This document shows positions 41,862-49,440 of a stretch of DNA of 64,000 nt, piece by piece. A program made the position numbers and the translations under genes. Location: contig NZ_CP075896.1 of NCBI RefSeq assembly GCF_018604545.1, forward strand, positions 6,014,001-6,078,000, in the 5' to 3' direction. The notes under the pieces were generated by a model. It saw only the letters and a program-made list of their open reading frames with translations, was not told the DNA's origin and made no database searches. The stretch comes from Streptomyces koelreuteriae (GTDB lineage Bacteria; Actinomycetota; Actinomycetes; Streptomycetales; Streptomycetaceae). Position 1 is the stretch's first letter. Every line of letters begins with the position of its first letter.

Positions 41862-43465
41862 CTCGGTGCTCCTCGGCGCGCTTCGAGCAGTGGTGGGGTG
41901 TGGGTGGTGGTGTGCAGCAGGGGCGCCCAGGTCGTGGCTGCCGTGAACTCGACGTCCCCGTGCGGGATCACGTCCATCACGACCCGGTCCGGGCGCAGGA
42001 GTGCGGCGTCCGCTCGTCCCGTGCGCAGCCATGCCGCGAGTCGGCCGTCGTCGCCGAGGTCGGTCACGAGGATCGTCCTGGCGCCGAGGGCGTTGGCCAG
42101 CGCTTGGAGAGAGGGGGACGGTGGCCCCGTCATCAGGACCGCGAAGGAGTCGCCCAGCAGGGTGTCCAGGCGGGTGCGGTGTTCCGGGGGCCCGGCCGCC
42201 GTCACCCACGGTTGCGGGCAGACGTGCCCCACCAGACGGCGGCCCGCCCCGAGAGGGCGGCGGCAGACCAGCGGGCCCGTGGTCAGGGCCGGAGTGAGGT
42301 CGCGGGCGGCCGCCGTGCTCAGGCCGGGGATACGGACCGCCGCGTTCAGGGCGCCGCGGCGGAGGGCCGCGGCGCCGTCCTGGCCGCCGGTCATCGCCCA
42401 GCCCATCGCGACTGCGAGCCGGATCATGTGGCGGGCGTGCGGCTTGCGTTCGGTCTCGTACGTGTCCAGCAACCGTTCGTCCGCTCCCCGCCGGAGGACG
42501 GCGGTGAGCTTCCACGCCAGGTTGTGCGCGTCCCGCAGGCCCGCGCACAAACCCTGCCCGATGAACGGCGGGGTCAGGTGGGCCGCGTCGCCCAGCAGGA
42601 AGACCCGGCCTCGGCGCCAGTGGTCGGCGATCCGTGCCCGGAAGGTGTAGCGCGCCTGGCGCAGCACCTCGAATTCGGCGGCGTGCGCCAAGTCCACCCA
42701 TGGGGCGACCAGTTCTCGCAGCCGCTCCCGAGTTGGTTCCGTGTCGTCCTGGACGCGGAACTCCCAGCGGTAGCGGTCCTCGCCGATGCGCATGAACGTC
42801 GCCGGGCGCCGTGGATCACAGATCTGTTCCACGCCTTCCCAGCAGCGGACCGGGAGGCTCGTGCGGACGTCTACGACGGTCCAGCGTTCCTCGAAGCGCA
42901 GGTCCTCCCAGCCGGCGCCGATGGCCTCGCGGGTGAGGCTGTTGGCGCCGTCGCAGCCCAGGACGGCGTTCGCCCGCAGTACGTGTTCGCCCGTGTCGTC
43001 GCGGTACGTCACGCGCACCGGACCGTCGTCGTCCATCTCGGCCTGCTCCACGCCGACGACCTCCACCCCGCCGCGCAGCTCGCACTCCGGCCTGCGTGCC
43101 AGCGCCTCACGCAGGACCCGCTCCAGCTCCGGCTGGTCGAACATGCTGGTCTGCGGGAAGCCGTGGGCGCCCCGCGCGGCGCGTGGGAACTCCGCCAGCA
43201 CCCGGTGTCGGGCGTCCAGCAGCCGGAGGCCCCGTGCGGGGCGGGCGATCGCGGCGAACTCCGCCTCGACCCCGGCGGCCTGGAGGATGCGGCGGACCTC
43301 GTCGTCGGCGGCGACGGCGCGCGGCAGGGGGTAGACGTCGTGGTGGCGTTCGAGGACGACGGTACGCACGCCGCGCCGGGCCAGGAGGAGGGCGGCGGTC
43401 ACGCCCACGGGGCCGGCTCCGACGATCACCACTGGTGCGGAGGCCGAGGGGGACTCGACGGTCAT
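41858..43465 (-). CDS. FAD-dependent aromatic hydroxylase (MhpA-like)
   Basis: 535 residues. FAD-binding GxGxxG (VVIVGAGPVGVTAALLLARRGVRTVVLE), DG motif (AVLGCDGANSLTREAIG) and GD motif (GRVFLLGDAAHLTPPFIGQGLCAGLRDAHNLAWKL). C-terminal thioredoxin-like domain (about 400-535) as in phenol 2-monooxygenase/MhpA enzymes. It hydroxylates an aromatic ring to a catechol-type product. It overlaps the synthetase gene by 4 bp and lies 51 bp downstream of the FAH gene, consistent with a single operon. Confidence 0.9.
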   Translation of the reverse strand: MTVESPSASAPVVIVGAGPVGVTAALLLARRGVRTVVLERHHDVYPLPRAVAADDEVRRILQAAGVEAEFAAIARPARGLRLLDARHRVLAEFPRAARGAHGFPQTSMFDQPELERVLREALARRPECELRGGVEVVGVEQAEMDDDGPVRVTYRDDTGEHVLRANAVLGCDGANSLTREAIGAGWEDLRFEERWTVVDVRTSLPVRCWEGVEQICDPRRPATFMRIGEDRYRWEFRVQDDTEPTRERLRELVAPWVDLAHAAEFEVLRQARYTFRARIADHWRRGRVFLLGDAAHLTPPFIGQGLCAGLRDAHNLAWKLTAVLRRGADERLLDTYETERKPHARHMIRLAVAMGWAMTGGQDGAAALRRGALNAAVRIPGLSTAAARDLTPALTTGPLVCRRPLGAGRRLVGHVCPQPWVTAAGPPEHRTRLDTLLGDSFAVLMTGPPSPSLQALANALGARTILVTDLGDDGRLAAWLRTGRADAALLRPDRVVMDVIPHGDVEFTAATTWAPLLHTTTHTPPLLEARRGAPR

Positions 43466-43516
43466 GTGCGGCTCATTCGGGTGTCGGAGTCTGGTCTTCG
43501 GTTTCGGTCGCGCGGG

Positions 43517-44455
43517 TCATTCCGCGTGGGACACCGGCGTGCGCTGCTCCCCGAGGTCCATGCGCCCGTCCGGGGTGGCGATGGTCGCCGTCACCACGTC
43601 GCCGTGGCGCAGGTAGCGGGGGTTCTTCGCCTGGGTCTTGAAGAACGTCTTCCACTTCACGGCGGGCGGCAGCAGCGCGGCGATCTTCTCGACGGGCTTC
43701 GGCGGGGCCTTGAGGGCGGTGCCGCCGGGCGTGCCGGTCAGCAGCAGATCGCCAGGGTCGAGGGTCTGGAAGCGGGCCAGCAGGGTGAGTGCCCGGGCCG
43801 GACGGACGATCATGTCGGTGAGGGTGCGGTCCTGGCGTGGCTCGCCGTTGACCGACAACCGCAGGCGCAGGTCGGGGAGATGGGCGAAGTCCTCCGGTTC
43901 CAGGAGGCAGAGGGCGGGGCCTGTCGGTGTGAAGGTGGGGTACGACTTGCTCTCGTAGAACTGGGTCTTCGTCAGCTGTACGTCCCGGGCGCTGACGTCG
44001 TTGGCGATCACGAGTCCGGCGACGTACGACGGCAGATCGCCTTCCTCTACGACGGTGCCGACGCTCAGCGGCGCGCCCATGACCAGGCCCAGTTCGATCT
44101 CGTAGTCGAGGAGCCGCACGTGCGGCGGGCGGACGATGGTGTCCTGCGGGCCGCTGATCGAGCCGGACGCCTTGCGGAAGAATGCGGGCGGGATGTCGCC
44201 GGTGAAGCCCGAATCGCTGGCGTGGCTGCGGTAGTTGACCATCTGGGCGATCACCCGGCAGGGGGTGGTGACCGGGGAGAGGGGTGCCAGTTCGGCGACC
44301 GGTGTGCCCGCCTCGCCGGACAGAGCCGCCTCCCGTACGGTGGCCCGGTCGGCCAGCAGTTCGGCCGTGGTGACGGCCTTGGTGTCGACAGGGACGGCGC
44401 GGTCGCCGAGGGCGACCCACCAGCCGTCGGTGGTGCGCAGGACGTTCGTACTCAC
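43517..44455 (-). CDS. fumarylacetoacetate hydrolase-family protein
   Basis: 312 residues from GTG 44455. Signature YRSHASDSGFTGDIPPAFFRKASGSISGP, metal ligands in DYEIELGLVMG (E-x-E) and VIANDVSARDVQ (Asp), GDLLLTGTPGG near the end. Family members hydrolyse C-C bonds of acylpyruvates or ring-fission products such as fumarylacetoacetate or HHDD-like compounds. It would cleave the product of the extradiol dioxygenase at 44484. Confidence 0.92.
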   Translation of the reverse strand: MSTNVLRTTDGWWVALGDRAVPVDTKAVTTAELLADRATVREAALSGEAGTPVAELAPLSPVTTPCRVIAQMVNYRSHASDSGFTGDIPPAFFRKASGSISGPQDTIVRPPHVRLLDYEIELGLVMGAPLSVGTVVEEGDLPSYVAGLVIANDVSARDVQLTKTQFYESKSYPTFTPTGPALCLLEPEDFAHLPDLRLRLSVNGEPRQDRTLTDMIVRPARALTLLARFQTLDPGDLLLTGTPGGTALKAPPKPVEKIAALLPPAVKWKTFFKTQAKNPRYLRHGDVVTATIATPDGRMDLGEQRTPVSHAE

Positions 44456-44483
44456 GTCGGTGCCTTCATCTCGTGGGCGGTGG

Positions 44484-45602
44484 TCAGGAATTCGCGGCCT
44501 TCAGCAGGCCCAGCAGCCGTGCCGGGTCCAGTTCGTTGTCGCCCCGCAGGGCCTGGACGACGTCGCGGACCCGTTGCGGGGAGGGGCTCGCGCCGAGGAA
44601 GTCGCGGGTGGCCGGTGGGCCCCACTGGGCCAGGCCGCTCGTCGACATGGGCGCCCAGCCCGGCTCGATGTCGCAGGAGAACAGGTCGCCGTCGGCGTAG
44701 TGCTCCAGCATGAGACGGTCGGGATCGCGCCAGTAGTCGAAGAGCTGGCTGCCCTGGATGTGCCGGCCGATGCCCCAGCTGCGCCGGTAGCCGCGCTCGG
44801 ACAGGTACTCGCCGCCGGCGGCGATCGAGTCCAGGTCGGTCACCTGGTAGGCGGAGTGGACGTAGCCCGTGCCCGGCCCCAGATGCATCGCCAGCGTGTG
44901 GTGGTCCACGGCGAGGCCGCCCTGGTCGCAGCGGATGAACGCCATGGTCGGGCCGCGCTCGCGCTGCCCGTCGAGGAAGAGGAAGTCGGACACGATCATG
45001 CCGAGCGTGTCCAGGTACCAGTCCAGGGCCCGGGTGAACACGCGGGTCTCCAGGACGACATGGCCCAGTCGCTGGATCCGGGACGGTTCGCGTGGGGGGC
45101 GTTGCGTGGCGTTCGTACGGGGGTGCCCGGTGCCGGTGTTGAGGGGGAGCGGCCGTTGTTCGGGCAGGGCCGACAGGTCCTCGCCGCACACCACCACGCG
45201 TACGGGGAAGCCCGAGGGGTCGAGCAGGGCGACCGCCTTTCCGCCGCCCGGCACATCGGCGTCCCGTACGGCCGTGCCCGTGGCCCGGGCCAGCCGGTCC
45301 AGGTCGGGCCGCTCCGCCGCGCGGAAGGCCGGGCCGATGAAGCGGGACGTACGGCCGCGCCGGATCACCATGCACGGTGAGCCCGCGAAGGTGCCGCGCA
45401 GCCACAGTTCCCGCTCGGTGCGGGCGGCGATGGCGAAGCCGAAGTCCCGGGCGAAGACCTCGGCTCGGTCCAGGTCCGGCTTCTCGAACTCCAGCCAGGC
45501 CAGGTCGGCCACCTTGATCACCGGGTTCCGGGAGCGGCCAACGTGCTCGCCACGCAGGGCGCCCCGCTCGCTGTGGAGGTCCTGATGGGCCGTCTTGGAC
45601 AT
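44484..45602 (-). CDS. type I extradiol ring-cleavage dioxygenase (VOC family)
   Basis: 372 residues from ATG 45602 with GGAGG 5 nt upstream. Two VOC modules: residues 28-145 (degenerate) and 176-310 (catalytic). Iron ligands are visible as His181 (RLGHVVLETRVF), His234/235 (VDHHTLAMHLG) and Glu300 (RLMLEHYADGDLF). It opens a catechol-type ring next to the hydroxyls. First gene of the operon, divergent from the TetR gene, with two operator-like sites between. Confidence 0.9.
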   Translation of the reverse strand: MSKTAHQDLHSERGALRGEHVGRSRNPVIKVADLAWLEFEKPDLDRAEVFARDFGFAIAARTERELWLRGTFAGSPCMVIRRGRTSRFIGPAFRAAERPDLDRLARATGTAVRDADVPGGGKAVALLDPSGFPVRVVVCGEDLSALPEQRPLPLNTGTGHPRTNATQRPPREPSRIQRLGHVVLETRVFTRALDWYLDTLGMIVSDFLFLDGQRERGPTMAFIRCDQGGLAVDHHTLAMHLGPGTGYVHSAYQVTDLDSIAAGGEYLSERGYRRSWGIGRHIQGSQLFDYWRDPDRLMLEHYADGDLFSCDIEPGWAPMSTSGLAQWGPPATRDFLGASPSPQRVRDVVQALRGDNELDPARLLGLLKAANS

Positions 45603-45628
45603 GACGTCCTCCATGCGACATCGCTGAA

Positions 45629-45644
45629 TTGAGGAAATCATCAG
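45629..45644. promoter_or_regulatory. TetR operator-like site 1
   Basis: TTGAGGAAATCATCAG closely resembles the site at 45684 (shared TGAGGANNTCNTCAG) and is an imperfect palindrome TGAGGA..TCATCA. It lies 27 bp before the dioxygenase start. Confidence 0.6.
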
Positions 45645-45683
45645 CTTTGACTCTTCGATCGTCAATAGTCGCCCGCGCTGAAA

Positions 45684-45699
45684 CTGAGGATTTCGTCAG
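45684..45699. promoter_or_regulatory. TetR operator-like site 2
   Basis: CTGAGGATTTCGTCAG is an imperfect palindrome and a second copy of the 45629 site, 40 bp before the TetR start. Two similar sites in a divergent region point to autoregulation and control of the aromatic operon. Confidence 0.6.
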
Positions 45700-45738
45700 A
45701 ACTGTGGCGCCCCGCGGGGGGTTGTTAGACTCGCGCGC

Positions 45739-46374
45739 ATGCCGTCGTCAGCCCCGCCCCGCAACCGCTTCGAACGGCGCCGTGCCGAGACCCGTCAGGC
45801 ACTCGTCCGCGCGGCGCGGCAGATCCTCGCCGAGACCGGGGACACCAGCGCGAGCATCCAGCTGATCGCGGAGCGCGCGGACGTCGGCTTCGGCTCCTTC
45901 TACAACCACTTCGAGTCGAAGACGGAGCTGTTCGACGCGGCGGTGCGGGACGCCCTCGAAGAGCTGGGGCAGACCTTCGACGAGCATCTGAACGGCGTCG
46001 ACGACCCGGCGGAACTCGTCGCGACCGGCTTCCGCCTCAGTGCGCGCATGGCCGACTCCCGGCCCGAGCTGATGCAGGTACTGCGCCACCGCGGCCTCGG
46101 ACACATCCACTCGGAATCGGGCCTCGCCCCGCGCGCGGTGCGCGATCTGGAGGCCGGGATCGCCTCCGGCCGGTTCACCGTCACCGATCCCACCGTCGCC
46201 GTGACCGCCCTGGGCGGCTCCCTGCTGGCGCTGGTGGAACTGCGGTTCGCCCGGCCCGAGCTCGACGGCGACGAGGCCGCGTCCAACCTGGCCGAGATGC
46301 TGCTGCGCATGCTGGGAGTGCCGCCCGAGGACGCCCGTGACGTCGCCCGCCGCCCCCTGCCCGACCTCGACTGA
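45739..46374 (+). CDS. TetR-family regulator of the aromatic operon
   Basis: 211 residues. N-terminal helix-turn-helix RFERRRAETRQALVRAARQILAETG, then IQLIAERADVGFGSFYNHFESKTELFDAAV. The ligand domain is typical but gives no ligand. Divergent from the ring-cleavage operon and flanked by duplicated operators, so it probably represses that operon until an aromatic inducer binds. The next TetR gene starts 17 bp after its stop. Confidence 0.92.
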   Translation: MPSSAPPRNRFERRRAETRQALVRAARQILAETGDTSASIQLIAERADVGFGSFYNHFESKTELFDAAVRDALEELGQTFDEHLNGVDDPAELVATGFRLSARMADSRPELMQVLRHRGLGHIHSESGLAPRAVRDLEAGIASGRFTVTDPTVAVTALGGSLLALVELRFARPELDGDEAASNLAEMLLRMLGVPPEDARDVARRPLPDLD

Positions 46375-46391
46375 CAGGGGCTTTCAGCGCC

Positions 46392-47039
46392 ATGACCAAA
46401 CCCGTCGTCCGTGAACCGCTGCGCCGCAACTCCCGCTCCAACCGCGCCCGCATCCTCGCCACCGCCCGGCAGGAACTCGGCCGGAACCCCGATGTGACCC
46501 TGGAGGAGATCGCCCGGGCCGCCGGGGTGGTCCGCCGTACGCTCTTCGGGCATTTCCCGGGGCGCGCGGCCCTGCTGGAGGCGCTCGCCGAGGAGGCGTC
46601 CGAGACCCTGCGCGGCATCGCGGCCGGGGTGCCCGACGCCGAGGAGGCGCCGGAGCGGGCCCTGGCCCGGTTCGTCCTGTCGATCTGGCCCGTCGGCGAC
46701 CGCTACCGGCTGCTCCTCTCCCTCGCCCGCCAGGACCTGGGCACGCAGCGGGTGTCCGAGACCCTCGCCCCGGCCCGTGACGAGGCCACCGCGATCCTGG
46801 AGCGCGGGCAACGTGCGGGGGTGTTCCACGATCATCTGCCGGCGGCGGTGCTGAGCGCGGCGCTGGAGGCCGTCACCCTCTCCCTTCTGGAGAGCGTCAA
46901 CACGGGCGCCTGGGAGGACGACGGGACCCGGACGGCGGTGGCCACGCTGGTCGCCGCGGGGGTGTCGGACGAGGCCGCGACGTCGATCGTGCGGGATGTG
47001 GCGTCGGAGATGCGGGACGGCGACGCTTCCGACAGCTGA
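46392..47039 (+). CDS. TetR-family regulator, paralogue of the 47049 gene
   Basis: 215 residues. SRSNRARILATARQELGRNPDVTLEEIARAAGVVRRTLFGHFPGRAALLEAL is the helix-turn-helix. The C-terminal half (VLSIWPVGDRYRLLLSLARQDLGTQRV, then GVFHDHLPAAVLSAALEAV) is clearly homologous to the convergent TetR gene, from which it is separated by 9 bp tail to tail. Target unknown; may respond to the same compound. Confidence 0.92.
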   Translation: MTKPVVREPLRRNSRSNRARILATARQELGRNPDVTLEEIARAAGVVRRTLFGHFPGRAALLEALAEEASETLRGIAAGVPDAEEAPERALARFVLSIWPVGDRYRLLLSLARQDLGTQRVSETLAPARDEATAILERGQRAGVFHDHLPAAVLSAALEAVTLSLLESVNTGAWEDDGTRTAVATLVAAGVSDEAATSIVRDVASEMRDGDASDS

Positions 47040-47048
47040 TTGCGGGGT

Positions 47049-47657
47049 TCAGTGGGCCTCTGACCCGCTTGTGAGTTCATCCCGGGGGTCCACAGGGGCA
47101 TCCGCCCCCACCGTGATCAGTGCCGCCCTCGCGCTGCGCGTCCCGTCGTCGCTCCAGGTGCCGGCGTTCACGCAGTCCAGGAGGGCGAGGAGGAGCCTCT
47201 CCAGTGCTCTGGCGAGCGGGGCCGGTGGGATGGCCGTGCGGAAGACGCCCTGTCGCTGTCCGTGTTCGATGATCGCCGTCGCCCTGTCACGTGCGGGGGC
47301 GAGGATCTCGTCGACCCGTGCCGTCCCCAGGTCCTGCGGCGCGAGTCTCAGCAGGATGCGATAGCGGTCGCCGACGGGCCAGAGCGCCAGGACGAAGCGC
47401 CGTAGCGCGGTGACGGCGTCGGAAGGGGGATCCGGGGCCGTCGCCAGGGCGTCGCGCAGCGCCTCCGCGGCCTCGGCGGCAAGGCCTTCCACCAGCGCGG
47501 ACCGGCCCGCGAAGTGGCCGTAGACCGTGCGGCGCACCACCCCGGCTGCCGCCGCGATGTCCGTGAGGCTGCTGTCGGGGTCGCGGCCCAGTTCCCGTCT
47601 CGCCGCTTCCAGGATGCGGGCCCTCGTGGCGGGTGCCGGGCGGCGTGGGCGGGTCAT
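47049..47657 (-). CDS. TetR-family regulator, divergent from a DHA2 exporter
   Basis: 202 residues from ATG 47657; an in-frame start further upstream (47858) would run into the exporter. RARILEAARRELGRDPDSSL and VVRRTVYGHFAGRSALVEGL form the helix-turn-helix; the ligand domain shares VGDRYRILLRLAPQDLGTARV and GTWSDDGTR with the neighbour at 46392. Two near-perfect palindromes in the 150-bp divergent region to the MFS gene suggest that this is its repressor. Confidence 0.93.
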   Translation of the reverse strand: MTRPRRPAPATRARILEAARRELGRDPDSSLTDIAAAAGVVRRTVYGHFAGRSALVEGLAAEAAEALRDALATAPDPPSDAVTALRRFVLALWPVGDRYRILLRLAPQDLGTARVDEILAPARDRATAIIEHGQRQGVFRTAIPPAPLARALERLLLALLDCVNAGTWSDDGTRSARAALITVGADAPVDPRDELTSGSEAH

Positions 47658-47712
47658 GGCGGATCTGACCTCCGGGCGACGAGGGAGGGCGGCTCGACGG
47701 GCGCCTCGATAT

Positions 47713-47730
47713 TTGCACACCGGTGGGCAA
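47713..47730. promoter_or_regulatory. TetR operator 1 of the DHA2 exporter
   Basis: TTGCACACCGGTGGGCAA is an 18-bp palindrome with one mismatched pair; centre ACCGGT. Confidence 0.75.
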
Positions 47731-47739
47731 TAAACTAGT

Positions 47740-47757
47740 CTGCACATCGTTGGGCAA
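47740..47757. promoter_or_regulatory. TetR operator 2 of the DHA2 exporter
   Basis: CTGCACATCGTTGGGCAA repeats operator 1 at 14 of 18 positions, 27 bp further on (about two and a half helix turns), 49 bp before the MFS start. Confidence 0.75.
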
Positions 47758-47806
47758 ATAACTGCCCCGTTGCTTTGCCCGCCGCTTCGCCCCCGAGGAG
47801 CCTTCG

Positions 47807-49429
47807 ATGCCGCTGCTTGCCGACACACCCGCCGAGAAGATGACAGCCCCCTATCCACGGCGCTGGTGGGCCCTGCTGGTGCTCTGCCTGAGCCTGCTGA
47901 TCGTCGTCATGGCGAACACGTCGCTGATCGTGGCGGCGCCGGACATGACCAAGGACCTGGGCCTGACCAGCAGCGACCTGCAGTGGGTCGTCGACGGCTA
48001 CACCGTCCCGTACGCCGCGCTGATGCTCGTCCTGGGCGCGATCGGCGACAAGTACAGCCGCCGCGGGGCACTGATCCTCGGTCTGCTGATCTTCGCGGGC
48101 GGCTCGGTGATGGGCGGCATGGTCGACGAGACCACCCTGGTCATCACGGCCCGCGCGATCATGGGCATAGGTGCCGCCGTCGTCATGCCGGCCACCCTGT
48201 CCCTGCTGGTCGCGATCTTCCCGAGGCGGGAGCGGGCCAAGGCCATCACGGCCTGGAGCGCCACCTCGGGCCTTGCCATCGCCGCCGGGCCGCTCGCCGC
48301 GGGCTGGCTGCTGGAGAGCCACGCCTGGGGCTCCACCTTCCTGATCAACGTCCCCATCGCGGTCCTCGGCGTCGTCGGCGCGCTCCTTCTGGTGCCGCCG
48401 TCCAAGGCCGAGCGGATGGGCGCGATCGACTACGTCGGCGGGCTGCTCTCCATCGTCTCCATCGGCTCCCTGGTCTACGCGGCCATCGAGGGCCCGCACT
48501 TCGGCTGGGGCACCGGCCCGATCACCGCGGCCGTGGTCGCCGGTGTCGGCCTGCTCGCCTTCGTCGCCTGGGAGCTGCGCCACCCCAACCCCATGCTGGA
48601 CGTGCGCAAGTTCAGGGAGCGCCCCTTCAGCGGGTCGATGCTCGCGGTGCTGTTCTTCTTCTTCGGCACCTTCGGCTCGATCTACTACGCGACCCAGTTC
48701 CTGCAGTTCGTCCTCGGCTTCAGCGCGCTGGAGACCGGCGTACGGCTGCTGCCGCTGGCCGGAGCCGTCTTCGCCGGTGCCGCGGTCACCGGCCGGCTGG
48801 CCCCGAAGCTGGGCGTGAAGCTGGTGGTCGGGACCGGTATGGCGCTCGGCACGGTGGGCGTCCTGCTGCTCACGCGGATCGAGTCGGGCTCCACCTACAC
48901 CGACTTCCTGGCGCCCCTGCTGCTGCTCGGCTTCGCGATCGGCCTGAGCCTGTCCCCGGCCACCGACACCATCATGGGCTCCTTCCCCGAGTCGGAACTG
49001 GGTGTCGGCGGCGGCGCCAACGACACCGCCCTGGAACTCGGCGGCGCCCTCGGTATCGCCGTCCTCGGCTCGCTCCTCGCCACGTCCTACAAGGACAAGC
49101 TGACCGACCTGGTCGGCGGTCACCTCCCGGCCGCCGCGATGGACACCGCCCAGGACTCGGTGGGCGGCGGCCTCGCGGTCGCCCAGCAGGTCGCGAAGAC
49201 CCCCGACGGCGGCGTCCGGCAGGCCCAGGCGCTCATCGACGCGGTGCACGAGTCCTTCGCCCACGCCATCGCCCAGACCAGCCTCGTCGGCGCCGTCATC
49301 ATGGCCGCCGGAACCATGATCGTCATCGCCGTGCTGCCCGGCCGCAAGGCCACGGTCAAGCCCGGCGACGACGACCCGGTGGCGGAGGCGGACCGGGACG
49401 AGGAGTACGCGGAGTCGGCCCAGCGGTGA
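47807..49429 (+). CDS. MFS transporter, DHA2 family
   Basis: 540 residues, about 14 membrane helices. Signatures: VMANTSLIVAAPDMTKDLG (helix 1), WVVDGYTVPYAALMLVLGAIGDKYSRRGALI (loop 2-3) and ARAIMGIGAAVVMPATLSLL. A longer hydrophilic loop (about 430-480) and an acidic C-terminal tail. It exports drugs or metabolites by proton antiport. Controlled by the divergent TetR gene; placed tail to tail with the assembly-line gene (12 bp apart), so it is a candidate self-resistance or export pump for its product. Confidence 0.93.
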   Translation: MPLLADTPAEKMTAPYPRRWWALLVLCLSLLIVVMANTSLIVAAPDMTKDLGLTSSDLQWVVDGYTVPYAALMLVLGAIGDKYSRRGALILGLLIFAGGSVMGGMVDETTLVITARAIMGIGAAVVMPATLSLLVAIFPRRERAKAITAWSATSGLAIAAGPLAAGWLLESHAWGSTFLINVPIAVLGVVGALLLVPPSKAERMGAIDYVGGLLSIVSIGSLVYAAIEGPHFGWGTGPITAAVVAGVGLLAFVAWELRHPNPMLDVRKFRERPFSGSMLAVLFFFFGTFGSIYYATQFLQFVLGFSALETGVRLLPLAGAVFAGAAVTGRLAPKLGVKLVVGTGMALGTVGVLLLTRIESGSTYTDFLAPLLLLGFAIGLSLSPATDTIMGSFPESELGVGGGANDTALELGGALGIAVLGSLLATSYKDKLTDLVGGHLPAAAMDTAQDSVGGGLAVAQQVAKTPDGGVRQAQALIDAVHESFAHAIAQTSLVGAVIMAAGTMIVIAVLPGRKATVKPGDDDPVAEADRDEEYAESAQR

Positions 49430-49440
49430 CGCCGCCCGGC

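Noticed and set aside
41900..44713. 937-codon plus-strand frame
   Set aside because: Antisense shadow of the FAD hydroxylase, FAH and dioxygenase genes, which have clear motifs on the minus strand.
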